DNA of 64,000 bases, taken from Colocasia esculenta (taxonomy: Eukaryota > Streptophyta > Magnoliopsida > Alismatales > Araceae). Below the pieces are notes generated by a model, which ran no database searches, was not told where the DNA came from, and was given only the letters and a program-made list of their open reading frames with translations. How positions within the stretch are numbered: the stretch's first letter is position 1; each line of letters opens with the position of its first letter. The stretch spans positions 7,332,712-7,396,711 of the forward strand of contig CM024759.1 in the NCBI GenBank assembly GCA_014218235.1. The letters run 5' to 3'. Made by a program: the position numbers and the translations under genes. Positions 34,232 through 46,248 of the stretch are shown piece by piece.

Positions 34232-35684
34232 GACCACGCCAAGTAACGGTTGAGGTCGACTTTCTTGTTGTAAAAAATAAAGTCGACCTAAACGAGATCT
34301 TCGGTCGGGGTCTATTGGGGAAGTTAGGAGGAGTCCCTTCAACTTATCACCAAAAGTTGAAGTTCCCGACCCCTGGCGGGGTAGGCGAGGTCGTGGGCAA
34401 CCAGACCGAGGCCCTACGATGTTATGTAAATTCCATAAAGGTGCGGGGAAAAAGGAGCCCTCGATGTCGGCACTGAGCTCAAAGAGCTGGATGAGATGGT
34501 TGATTTCCTCAAAAGGAGCGGCGACGTATTCGCCTGGTCGGATGACGACCTGCCGGGAATTGACCCGGGGGTTATCCAACACCACCTCAACGTGAATCCT
34601 GAGGTCCGACCAGTTCGTCAGAAGAAGAGACCACTCTCGGCAGATTGACAGGAGGCAGTCGACAGCAACTTAACAAAGTACCTGCGTGCGGGAACGGTCC
34701 GAGATGCGTTCTATCCCAAATGGGTCACGAACGTCATCTTGGTACGAAAGGCGAACGGGAAATGGCACATGTGCGTGGACTTCACCGACCTGAACAAAGC
34801 GTTCCCAAAGGACAGCTTCCCGCTCCCTCGCATCGACCAGCTCGTCGACTCCACGGCGGGGCACGAGCTCCTGAGCTTCCTCGACGCGTACTCAAGTACC
34901 ACTAGATCAGGATGGCGCCTGAAGATGAGGAAAAGACATCCTTCACCATGGAGAAAGGTCTGTATTGCTTCGCCTGAATGTCGTTTGGATTGAAGAATGC
35001 AGGGGCAATGTACCACAGGCTCGTCAACATGATGCTCGAGGAACAAATCGGGAAGACGATGGAAATCTACATCGACGACATGCTGGTGAAAAGTCGGCGG
35101 GCCGAGACCACATTCGTGACTTGGCCGAGACGTTTGACATACTCCGACGGTACGGGATGAAGCTGAATCCCGAGAAGTGTGTCTTCGGCGTGCGAGTAGG
35201 GAAATTCCTTGGCTACCTAGTTTCAAGTCGAGGAATCGACGTCAACCCCGACAAAGTGCAAGCGATCATCGACATGACAGCCCTGAGGACGGTGAAAGAA
35301 GTGCAAAGGCTCAACGGTAGGGTAACTGCCCTCAGCAAGTTTATGTCCAAGTCGGCGGAAAGGTGCAGATCCTTCTTCGAGGTACTAAGAAAGAGGCGGT
35401 TCGAATGGACCGAGGAGTGCCAGAAGGCGTTCGACGAGCTGAAGGCATACCTTGCCCATGTAATCACATTGAGCAAGCCGGTGGTCGGAGAGGAGTTGTT
35501 GTTATACCTTTCTACAACGACCTACTCAATCAGCTCGGTGCTCATGCGGGAAGGCTACAGGAATCACCTTCCGGTATATTATACAAGCAAGGCTCTGCGA
35601 GGAGCCGAACAACGTTACTCTGACCTGGAAAAGCTCAGATACGCGCTAGTGATGGCAGCTGGACGACTTCGTCCGTACTTCTAA
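34232..35684 (+). pseudogene. Tat copy 3: protease end, reverse transcriptase, first RNase H
   Basis: VTVEVDFLVVK and STYHQKLKFPTPGG mark the protease end. About 75 bases found in copy 2 are missing at about 34441, a stop (TGA) replaces CGA near 34646, and the GYHQIRM lesion of copy 2 is repeated near 34895. RT resumes with MSFGLKNAGAMYHRLVNMML and YIDDMLVKS, then is frameshifted by a lost base near 35105. It ends with RNase H text to the shared TAA at 35682-35684. Confidence 0.84.
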
Positions 35685-36475
35685 GCACACAAAGTCGTCG
35701 TCCTCACCGACGTCCCTATCAAGCAAGTGCTCGGCCAACCCGAGGCCTCGGGAAGGTTGGCGAAATGGTCTATCGAGCTCGGGGAGTTCAACATTGTGTT
35801 CAGGCCTCGTGTCGCCATTAAGGCCCATGCCCTCGCCGACTTCATCTCAGAAGGGACGACAAGGACGCCCCAAGGAGGAGGAGTTGACGTCGAAAGGTGG
35901 AAAGTTTTCGTCGATGGAGCATCCAACTCGCAAGGCAATGGCGCGGGGATCGTCCTCCACTCACCCGACGGTCTCGTTTTAAGGTATGCTATTCGTCTCT
36001 CGGAGCAACAAAAATCCTCGTCCATAGCGACTCCCAGCTCGTCGTTAGCCAAGTTTCACAGGAGTTCGAAGCGAAGGAAGCTAAGCTCGCAACCTACATG
36101 GCCGAAGTCAGGAGGCTGATGGGGGAGTTCGAGTCTGCCAAGCTATTGAAGATACCAAGGGCCGAGAACTCCCAAGCAGACGCTCTGTCCAAATATGCGT
36201 CGTCCTCGGGCAAAATGGAGTCATCTGTACTAGTGGAAGAGCTCTGCGAGCCATCTATAGGATCCGTGGAGGTGCGTGGAGGTGTTGTGTGCCGACGCTG
36301 GGCCAACGTGGATGCCCCTGCTGGTGGATGATCGAGAAGAAGCCGCGAACACAAGAAGGCGAGTGACGAGGTTCTTCCTCATCGGCAACAACTTGTACCG
36401 AAAAGGGTTCAGCTATCCACACCTTAGATGTGTGAACCACAACCGAGCGCAGGAGATCATCACGCGAGATGCATG
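35685..36475 (+). pseudogene. Tat copy 3: second RNase H and linker
   Basis: WKVFVDGASNSQGNGAGIVL is present, but about 85 bases are missing near 35998, removing the NNVAEYEAV block. The codon that is TAG in copies 1 and 2 is CAG here (near 36031), so this copy keeps the older state at that site. A second deletion lies near 36328, and a ggaggtgcgt duplication near 36268 breaks the frame. Confidence 0.82.
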
Positions 36476-36672
36476 AGGGGACATGCGGGAGTCATGTGGG
36501 TCCTCGGTCCCTCGTCCGAATAATAACCCGACAAGGTTATCGGTGGCCGACCATGTTGAAAGACGTCGAGGGGTATGTAAGGAGCTGCCGACAGTGTCAG
36601 CTGTTCGGCAGAACTGACCGACAGCCACCTTCGGAACTCACGCCAATAACTGCCCCTTGGCCGTTCGCCCAG
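36469..36672 (+). pseudogene. Tat copy 3: integrase zinc-finger remnant
   Basis: Only the finger and first core residues remain (SCRQCQLFGRTDRQPPSELT). The DNA then jumps at a gcccagt joint to the 3' end of the element. Confidence 0.8.
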
Positions 36673-36732
36673 TCGAAAAGCCGACAAGTTATATAATGGT
36701 TTCTCATGGGTCTAAGTGTTCGTCCCGAAGAG

Positions 36733-36827
36733 AACCCGGGGGGCCAGTGATACAGGTCGTCACACACCGACCTACTGATAAACCCATAACATTCGAGGAA
36801 CGTCGGCGAGTCTCTAACCACGACTTA
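36733..36827 (+). mobile_element. Polypurine tract and LTR stub (copy 3)
   Basis: agaacccggggggccag ends at 36747. LTR bases TGATACAGG... follow to cacgactta at about 36827, where the sequence flips to an inverted LTR. Confidence 0.78.
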
Positions 36828-37122
36828 TGACGCAGGCCCGAAGCAAGCACTTCCCAACTAACAGCTGTGATTGGATTTGTCTTGATCGCATATTTGGCTA
36901 CGTGGATCTTTTCCGAGGAGAATGGATTGAGACTCGGCTCGGAGAGCGTGAGACCGATCAGCCGAGGAAAATCCCATGACGTAAGTCGTCGACATTCATT
37001 TCTTGGGAATCTGCACATCGGTTGGTCAGATGAATGTCAAACTAAGCCGTGGTTAGAGACTCGCCGACATTCCTCAAACGTTACATGTTTATCAGTAGGT
37101 CGGTGTGTGACGACCCGTATCA
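36828..37122 (-). mobile_element. Inverted Tat LTR piece at the edge of the palindrome
   Basis: On the minus strand it starts TGATACGGGTCG at 37122, directly against arm sequence (gttggatag), and runs about 295 bases to ctgcgtca. An internal gap lies near the ggctggacttactccg region. It is head-to-head with the LTR stub on its left and mirrors the LTR/arm joints at 15531/15532 and 33981/33982. Confidence 0.8.
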
Positions 37123-39120
37123 CTATCCATCCAACTATCAACAAAGTTTTTATATATGTTGATATTACCCAGAGACCAAAAGAGGAGCGCTCAATCATGG
37201 TTCTTTTTCTAAAACGTGATTTCAGATTATAAGGTGGTGTGTTCAAAAGTTATTTGCATATAAAAAATAATTTAGAAATATGTTTAAGGTGTTATGTACA
37301 TATATTTCAATGTTAATATCATTTTGTTCAGATGTTCTCTTCCAGTGTACAGAAATTTGAATTTAAGCTACTAAATCAAAATTCCAATGTGCAAAGACAT
37401 TTTCAGTGAAATTAGAAATTTTTTGGGTTTGATATTTATGGAATTTATATGTTTTAACTATTTCTGAATTTTCAAAAATCTCTATTATATAATTGTTGTT
37501 TAATTGGTTATTTAAATTCTTTTTTTAAATATTTCAAATTGCCTATATACATACCGTTGTTAAATTATTATTTAGAGTTGCATCACAAGAAACAAGTTTT
37601 ACTTCAAAAAAAATAGAGATGGTACAATCAAGAGGGATAAAAGAGATTTCCTCTTCCTTAAAAAGAACACATATTCCCTACTACGTCAATAATTAAGCCT
37701 CCTCAACACAAATGGAAAAATACTATAGAAAGACCTCAATAATCCTAGAGTTTTGTCGCTGTGCCACAGTCCACAGACCTCAATAATTGATGCCACTTCT
37801 TAACTCTCATTTCCAATTACATGTAATGTAGTTGGGGAACATACATATTTAGGAATGGATTCTGTTAATATCAGTTTTACTCTTAACTCTCATTCCCAGT
37901 ATATGTACTGCTTCCTAAGTATATGTACTGCTGTTCAAGATAATGTTTGAAAATTGGATAGCGTTCTGGGAAAATTAACCACAAATAGTTTTGTATTCCA
38001 TCAGTGATTCTTTTTAAAAGGTTTTAATTCAATTGAAATTACATCAGAGATGTATATATTTTATTAAATTTTATTTTTATGTTAAGATTTTTAAGATTTT
38101 GATTTGTGTTGATTTGTTCACTTACTTGGATTGTTAAGAGCTATATATATATATATATATATAAGATTTGTATAGAACCCATACACATCCATGGGTTTTA
38201 ATGTGCATGTTAATTTCATTTATGCTTATGTTTCTGAAATGTTGTGCCTAAGTGTTTCTGAAATCCTATGCACCTATATAATTTTTTAGATATCCATGTG
38301 CCTTATGATTGACATTAGATTTTTCTGCATATGAGATGTGTTGTTAACCATTTAAAGGTGTCTGTGTTCTTAACCATATTACAGTTTATAGAATGAAAAA
38401 ACTATATAGATTTTCAAAGTTGGCATCATATTAATAGGTTAAGTATTCTGTTCAATTGGAATTTTACAGGTTAAATGTAGTTCACACAATTAAGCTCTGT
38501 GTGAACATATTAAGTTTACGATTTGTGGTGATTTCTTTCAAAATCCATTGACTTTAGTTGATAAGAGCAATTTATATAGTTCTCAATGTTCTAATTATTT
38601 AGTTCTAATCAGAATGGAAGAAACACCTTCACCTAACCAATCCATGATTCTACTTAAATGAGTATCTTTAGTTAACTTGGATAATGAACTTAATCAAATA
38701 ATAATATCATAAAAAATAGAACACAAGCAATCTCTTTCTTAAGGTCTCCATAAATTAGTAAGAAATCATTTTGATATCATAAGTAATAGGAAATACCAAT
38801 AGAACTGTGGAAGGAGAGTAATGAACACTATTTATTCTGACAATTGGGGAATATCTGGTCGATGGTTTTATCCTTATTCTAAGTTAGTGCATTTATTTCT
38901 AAAAAAACTTACACTTTATTCTGACAATTGTATAGATAAGTAAGCAGTTAAATAACTTACTCTTTATCCCTATTCTAAGTCGGTGCCTATGATTCTAAAT
39001 AAACTTATAAGGCAGTAAGTAATGACAGTAGAAGAATTCTGCTTTTCTTCTCTTATACAATTTTTCTGTTTGACCTATTGTATATATAATTTGTGGTAAT
39101 TTGTTCAGAACATCCATAGC

Positions 39121-39166
<46 letters not shown>

Positions 39167-39843
39167 TGTATAGTTTGTTTTACTTTGCTATATTTTGTAT
39201 AGAACTTCTACACACTTATGGCACCGTCAGGTTATTCATAATAATCTTCATTTTTTTTTGAATATTGTACTTAAATGATTTTTTTTTGTATTAGAATGCA
39301 CAGATGTTAGTTTACCTTCTTAAAGTTGTTATGAGCAAGGTAACAGTAGAAGATATCTATTTTATAGACTTTTATGTTTGATTTAATTGTTTGAGGCTTG
39401 AAAAATGGGCAATTAATTGGTTCGGCCGAACTTTCTTAATGACATATGTTTAAAAAAATATATAAGATGTTATGATTTTATATAATTCTTCTCATTCTAT
39501 TTTATAGATTATTTTGTTAATTTGTGTTTTAAAAGTCAAAGAGTTATCCTTCCTGAATTTTGCCTTAGGCAGTGTGTAGACAAAGGTACTTTTGCTAATT
39601 CCTACCAATTTGATGTATCATTCCTTTAACAAAATCATTTTCTTTTTCTTTAAGCAAATTTCAAAGTTTTCAGAATTATTTGATTTTTGACTATTCTTCT
39701 TTATTGTGTTTTAATGATTGATAATCCCTACCAGTTTAATATCTATATGTTTTAATATGCTTATGTTTCTAAAAACATACTTCTATTTTCTCATATTACT
39801 GAATCTTGGGAAACAAAAGTCTCTGATTGTATTGATTTTTCAG

Positions 39844-40133
39844 ATGCTCAGAAGCCATTTGTCGCAGCTATTCACGGGATTGTACTTGGTAAAAGTTTAG
39901 AACTAGCAATGGTTTGTTTTTAAGTGACAATGTCATGATGCAACAGAATATAGATGGTTTGGAAACCCTATGATATTTAACTATTGAATGCTGCCAAAAC
40001 TTGTGCATTCTTGTCAATGCCCAAGTTTATATCCCTAATGATTTTCTTGGGTTACTGAATTGACTCTTGATATCATTTCTGCTGCTGGAGGGGTTATTTA
40101 CTAGATACTCTCTCCAATGACAGGTAAAGATAT
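39844..40133 (+). pseudogene. Crotonase-fold gene fragment, arm copy 3 forward
   Basis: Exon 1 (39844-39911, 68 bp) reads QKPFVAAIHGIVLGKSLELAM. Exon 2 ends at 40133 before gtaaag. One base is missing near 40056 and one near 40090, shifting the second exon. Confidence 0.68.
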
Positions 40134-40579
40134 AAATTATATGTAAAAGAGCATAGAGACCCACGTATACACATCAACTACTCCTCTTTCTATCTCTATA
40201 TATAGATTGATTTGTTTATGATGAAGATCTTCATTTTTTGGTTTCCTATTTTGCAGCTAGAAGTCAATTCAAGATCCCAAGAAAAAGCCGACTCCCGTCA
40301 GGTCTTGGGTAACTTAGTGCAAAACTATATCTACTTTTAAAATGTGTCATTTTTAAAATCAAAAAATATATTCTAATTTAATTCAAAATCGAAAAAAAAA
40401 ATCGTACATCACATGGGTAGAAAGTTAGTTTTACAAAAAATTGAAAGAGAAAACAAGTGTCAATATCAACATACTTAAAAGAAAAACAGATATTGCCTCA
40501 AAATAGTAGAATAAATCCACCCATCCTAGTTGATTTACATGTTTAATCAATATAACAAAGAGCATTGGAAAATAAGATC

Positions 40580-41765
40580 TGAAATATTTTTTTTGCTCTT
40601 CGAAGATGACTCCACAAGCTTTATATAAAAAATAAAGAGAAATATTACAAACAATAGTCATGTAAAATCAAATAATAAGTTAAATGACACTTTCAATATA
40701 TACCATGCAGATAGGTTGATTAGCTTCCCCCATGTTCCAATAAATTTCTAATTAAATGAAGCAGATCATAACATTTTCATACATTGTAAACATTAACTTT
40801 TCATCTATTTATACGCAATAGTTGCACCAACATATATTTAAATAACAACGGGTCCATTTTTTAGTTCCATAGAAACCAAAAACATGACACTTTATCAAAT
40901 AAACGCTTACAAGATCGGTCGAACAACTTGCGATGTAGGTTCTAATAAATTCCTCTTTCATTTCCTACGACCAGATAAAAGAATGATGGTGGAAGTCGAT
41001 GCTCCTGTACATATCATGCATACCTATGAATATCTTTAAAATAAATAATTGTGTCATGCATAATTAAAAATTTTATCAAAATATCTTATTTTGTTAATCA
41101 ACTTTCTGATAATAATCGATAAAAGCTAACAAATTCATCTTGTCCCTGATATCTTTTAAATGCATTCCACAACCAACTTACAAACTGTGAAAAATCATCA
41201 TCATTTTCTGAAAGGACAATAAAAGTTAAAAATAAATAACAAAGTAATAATGTTATGCATATTTTTTCAAATAAAAATCAGTATCATAATACTATGTACA
41301 GAAATAATAGTAATTCTTATTTCTTTCATCTCATTCACCAAAAAAATATTGTGTGTATCTAAAATATTAGTCAATCCCTCTTGACTTAGTTTAAAGACGA
41401 CATCTACTATTATCCTACAAACAAAAATGAAATAATGATATTAGATTATAATTATCTCATATTATATAAAATAAATTCAAAATTGTAAAAAAAATACTCA
41501 CCTAATAACATGCAATGCTTTTAAACCTAAAAACCCATTAAATCTGGACAAAATATGTTGCAAAGGTATGCCACTAATGTCGCATGCAACAATCGATGAT
41601 GCACAACTAAACACATTTGTTACTTGATAAGTGTTCAAACATTTTATTATCTCAGACACTTTTAAATCTTGAGCGTGTTTACAAGAAAAAGGAATCGAAC
41701 AATTTAATTTATGTGCGAACATCCATTTCTAATTCACAAAAATATAACCGTGCTTGATATAACTT
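40580..41765 (-). pseudogene. Unidentified gene fragments, arm copy 3 (minus)
   Basis: The block ending near 41502 before gtgagt reads IPFSCKHAQDLKVSEIIKCL and ACDISGIPLQHILSRFNGFL. The later blocks lie at about 41420-41280 and 41210-41090. Family unknown. Confidence 0.48.
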
Positions 41766-41767
41766 CA

Positions 41768-41794
41768 AACATCACTTTTACGAGGATTTGGATA
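41768..41794. other. 27-bp centre of the palindrome
   Basis: Left arm ends gatataacttca at 41767 and right arm begins tgaagttatata at 41795. The 27 bases between are all that separates the two arms. They continue into the gene-fragment text of copy 2 (catcacttttatgaggatttgga), so the turn occurred inside one arm. Confidence 0.88.
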
Positions 41795-43020
41795 TGAAGT
41801 TATATAAAAAACGCTTATATTTTTTGGAGTAGAAAAGATGTTGGTGCATATAAATTAAATTGCTCGATTTATTTTCCTTGTAAACACGCTTAAGATTTAT
41901 AACTACCTGAGATAATAAAATATTTGTACACTTTTCAAGTAACGGATGTGTTTGGTTGTGCATCATCAATTATTGCATGCGACATTATTGGCATACCTTT
42001 GCAACATGTTTTGTCCGAATTTAATGGGTATTTAGATTCAAGAGCATTGCATGTTCTTAGATGAATATTTTTTTTATAATTTTGAATTTATTTTGTATAA
42101 TATGAGATAATTATAATCTAATATCTTTGTTTCATTTTTGTTTGTAAGATAATAATAGATCTCGTCTTTAAACTAAGTCAAGAGGAATTGACTAATATTT
42201 AGGATACACAATATTTTTTTGGGAATGAGATGAAAGAAATAAGAATTGCTATTATTTCTATACATGGTAATATAATACTGATTTTTACTTGAAAAAATAT
42301 ACACAATATTATGATTTTATTATTTATTTTTGACTTTCATCATCCTTTTAGAAAATGATAATGGTTTTTCACGACTTGCAAGTTGATTGTGGAATGCATT
42401 TAAAAATTACTGAGGACAAGATGAATTTGATATCTTTTATCGATTATTATCAGAAAATTAGTTAACAAAGTAAAATATTTTGATAAATTTTTAATTATGC
42501 ATGTCACTATTTTTTATTTTAAAGATATTCAAAAATATGCATGATATGTGCAGAAGCATCAACTTCCACCATCATTCTTTTCTCAGGTCGTTGGAAATGA
42601 AGGAGAAATTTATTAAAACCTACATCGCAAGTTATCCGACCGATCTTGTAGGCATTTATTCGGTATTGTGTCATGTTCCCATGGAACCAAAAAATGGATC
42701 CGTTGTCATTTAAATATATGTTGGCGCAATCATTGCATAAAAATAGATCAAAAACTAATGTTTACAATATATGAAAATATAATGATCTACTTCATTTAAT
42801 AAGAAATCTATTAGAATATGAGGGAAACTATCCACCTATCTGCACGGTATATATTAAAAGTGTCATTTAACTTATTATTTGATTTTACATGACTATTGTT
42901 TGTAATATTCCTCTTTATTTTTTATAAAAAATTTGTAGAGTCACCTTCGGAGAGCAAGAAAAATACTTCAATTCTTATTTTCCAATACTATTTCTTGTAT
43001 TGATTAATCGTGTAAATCAA
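41795..43020 (+). pseudogene. Unidentified gene fragments, arm copy 3 inverted (plus)
   Basis: A degraded version of 25990-27290, with more stops and splice-site changes (gtgagt has become atgaat near 42061). It shows the oldest-looking decay of the set. Confidence 0.42.
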
Positions 43021-43429
43021 CTAAGATGTTTGGATCTTAATTCAACATTTTGAGGCAGTATCTATTTTTTTTAAGTATGTTGATATTGACACTTATTTTC
43101 TCATTCAATTTTTGTAAAACTAACTTTTTAACCATATAATGCACAGTTTTTCTTTTCAATTTTGAATTAAATTAGAATATATTTCTTTATTCCTAAAATG
43201 ACACATTTTAAAAGTAGATATAGTTTTGCATTATATTACCAAAAATCAGAGAGGAGTGAGTTTCTTCTTGGGATCTTGGATTGACTTCTGACTGTAAAAT
43301 AGAAAACCAAAAAAAATGAAGATCTTCATCATAAACAAATCAATCAATATATAGAGATAGAGAAATGAGTAGTTGATGTGTATACGTGGGTGTCTATAAT
43401 CTTTGACATATAATTTATATATTTACCTG

Positions 43430-43706
43430 TAATTGTAAGAAGCATCTACTAAAACCCACCTCCAGCAACAGAAATGATATCAAGAGTCAATTCCAATAAC
43501 CATAGAAACCATTAGGAGTATAAACTTGGGCATCGACAAGAATGCACAAGTTTTGTCAATATTAAATAGTTAAATATCATAAGATACCCAAACCATTTAT
43601 ATTTTGTTGCATAATGACATTGTCACTTAAAAACAAACCATTGCTAGTTCTAAACTTTCACCAAATACAAGTATCTGAATAGCTGCGACAAATGGCTTCT
43701 TAGCAT
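43430..43706 (-). pseudogene. Crotonase-fold gene fragment, arm copy 3 inverted
   Basis: The exon 1 equivalent is 43639-43706 (68 bp), with text like DKWF..SYSD/LVFGESLELAM weakened by substitutions. The exon 2 equivalent is at about 43430-43530, with small deletions. Confidence 0.58.
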
Positions 43707-44968
43707 CAAAAAATTTCAGTACATTGAGAGACTTTTGTTTCCCTTCAATAATATGAGAAAATAGAAATATATTTTTAGGAATATAAGCACATTAAAATAT
43801 ATAGATATTAAACTAGTAGAAATTATCAATCATTAAAATACAAAAAAAAGTCAAAAAGCAAAAAATTTGAAAATTTTGAAATTTGCTTTAAAAAAAGAAA
43901 ATGATATTGTTAAAACAAAGATACATCAAAATGGTAAGGATTAACAAAAATACATTTGTCGACACACTGTCCAAGGCAAGATCTAAGAAGGATAACCCTT
44001 TTGACTTTTAAAGCACAAATCAACGAAACAGTTTATAAAACAGAATGAGAAAAATTATATAAAATCATAACATCTCATATTTTATGTCATTAACAAAGTT
44101 CGGCCGAACCAATTAATTACCCCTTTTTTCAAGCCTCACATAATTAAATCAAACATAAAAGTCTATAAAATAGATATCTTCTACTGTTACCCTACCCATA
44201 ACAACTTTAAGAAGCTAAACTAACATTTGTGCATCCTAATACAAAAAAAAAATCATTTAAGTAGAATATTCATAAAAATAATGAAGATTGTTATGAATAA
44301 CCTGACGATGTCATAAGTGTGTAGGAGTTCTATATAAAATATAGCAAAGCAAAACAAACTATACAAACTATATATATAGTAAATCAAATAGAAAAATTGT
44401 ATAAGAGAAGAAAAGCAGAGTTCTTCTACTGTCATTACTTAGTGCCTTATAAGTTTATTTAGAATCAAAAGCACCAACTTAGAATAGGGATAAAGAGTAA
44501 ATTATTTAACTACTTACTCATCTATACAATTGTCAGAATAAAGAGTAAGATTTTTAGAAACAAAGGCACCAACTTAGAATAGGGATAAAGTCATCGACTA
44601 GATATTCTCCAATTGTCAGAATAAATAGTAAGTTTATTACTCTCCTATTACTCATGATATCAAAATGATTTCTTGCTAACTTATGGAGACCCTAAGAAAG
44701 AGATTGCATGTGTTCTATTTTTTATCATATTATTATTTGATTAAATTCATTATCCAAGTTAACTAAAGATACTCATTTAAGTAGAATCATGGATTAGAAA
44801 ATGGATTGGTAAGGTGAAGATGTTTCTTCCCTTCTAATTAGAACTAAATAATTATAACATTAAGACTATATAAATAGCTCTTATCAACCAAAGTCAATGG
44901 ATTTTGAAAAAAAAAATCACCACAAATCGTAAACTTAATATGTTCACACAGAGCTTAATTATATGAAC

Positions 44969-46248
44969 CATGGTTCAAAAACTCGGCCGGATCGGGATCG
45001 GATCAGCCGAGTTGGCTCGGTTTTGGGCCTCCCGATCCGAGCCCGGGTAACCTAGCCGGTCCTTGCACGCGGATCGGACCGGCTCGGCTGGGCTCGGCCG
45101 GCTCGCCGAGCCCGGCCCGATCCGCCTTGGATCGGCCCGAGCCGGGCCGATCCGCCTCAACCTTGTCATGGGCTGAGTCCAGGCCAATCCCAGACTGAGT
45201 TCAGGCTGAGTCCACTGCGATTTCAAGTCTTATTTACCTGAATATCATGTTTCATTTACTTAAGATATTACATGTAAATAAGGAAGTACCCCCATTTGAA
45301 TCCAATAAAAATATCAAAAAAATCATATATCTTACCAATAAAAAGTCAACTCTCCCACCGAAGAAGAAAATCGCGATTTCGTTGATTTTAGCGAAATGCT
45401 AACTTTCTAATCTCTCATAATTTAGCTTATCTAAAAATTTGATAATTCAAATAAACCATATGGAACACTAAAAATCTAAAGTCCGGTAAAAAAAATCAAA
45501 CGTGCATATGACTTCTCCAAGGGAGCCACCCACCTACTGACAGCACTTAGTCTGCTTGAGACCTCTCAGGATTTGGTCAAACCTAAGCTATCATTATCTA
45601 AACTCATGAGATTTTTCACTTTTTAATTGAAAAGAAATTAGAAAGTGACAATTCTCATGACTTTGAGTGATGATAGTTTAAGTTTGACCAAATCCTGAGA
45701 GGTCTCAAGCAGACTAAGTGTTGTCAGTAGGAGAGTGGCTTCCTTGGAGAAGTCATATGCACGTTTGACTTTTTTTACCGGACTTTGAATTTTTAGTGTT
45801 CCATATGGTTTATTTGAATTATCAAATTTTTAGATATGCTAAATTATGAGAGATTAAAAAGTTAACATTTCGCTAAAATCAACGAAATCACGATTTTCTT
45901 CTTCTGTGGGAGAGTTGACTTTTTATTAGTAAGAGATATGATTTTTTTGATATTTTTATTGGATTCAAATGGGGGGTACTTCCTTATTTACATGTAATAT
46001 CTTAAGTAAATGAAACTACAAATAATAACATTTACTTAAATGATATTCAGGTAAATAATACCTGAAATCGCAGTGGACTCGGCCTGAACTCAGCCTGTAT
46101 AAGATATACACCAGTATAATGGGCCGATCCACCCACCCCTGGCTCATCCGGGCTCGGCCCGGCTCGGCCGAGCCGGGGTCGGGATCGCCGGGTCGGATCG
46201 GTTTTGGGCCGACCGATCCGATCCCGATCCCCGGGTTTTTGAACCTTG
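44969..46248. mobile_element. hAT-like foldback element, 1,280 bp
   Basis: Ends CATGGTTCAAAAACTCGGCC and, reversed, CAAGGTTCAAAAACCCGGGG. The 8-bp target duplication atatgaac stands at 44961-44968 and 46249-46256. The equivalent site in other arms (gtatgaactaca) is uninterrupted. Almost the whole element is inverted-repeat: GC-rich outer parts with ctcggc/gatcgg words, and AT-rich inner parts pairing 45230-45600 with 45650-46060. It has no coding capacity. The 8-bp duplication points to hAT mobilisation. Confidence 0.88.

Larger units (their letters stand above)
33982..36827 (+). mobile_element. Tat-lineage retrotransposon, copy 3 (heavily deleted)
   Basis: Same left structure as copy 2: LTR start at 33982, a jump at about 34231 into the protease end, RT, two RNase H domains, then the N-terminal part of integrase. 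At about 36673 it jumps to the last 75 bases before the polypurine tract. Only 80 bases of the 3' LTR (36748-36827) remain before an inverted LTR. Confidence 0.87.
37123..41767 (+). repeat. AT-rich arm repeat, forward copy 3 (left arm of palindrome)
   Basis: The most complete forward arm, including the outer 1.3 kb missing from copies 1 and 2. From about 37675 inward it is mirrored by 41795-47036. It contains a long (TA)n run at about 39125-39162, much expanded compared with other copies. It has no MITE at the site occupied at 14963 and 30077. Confidence 0.86.
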
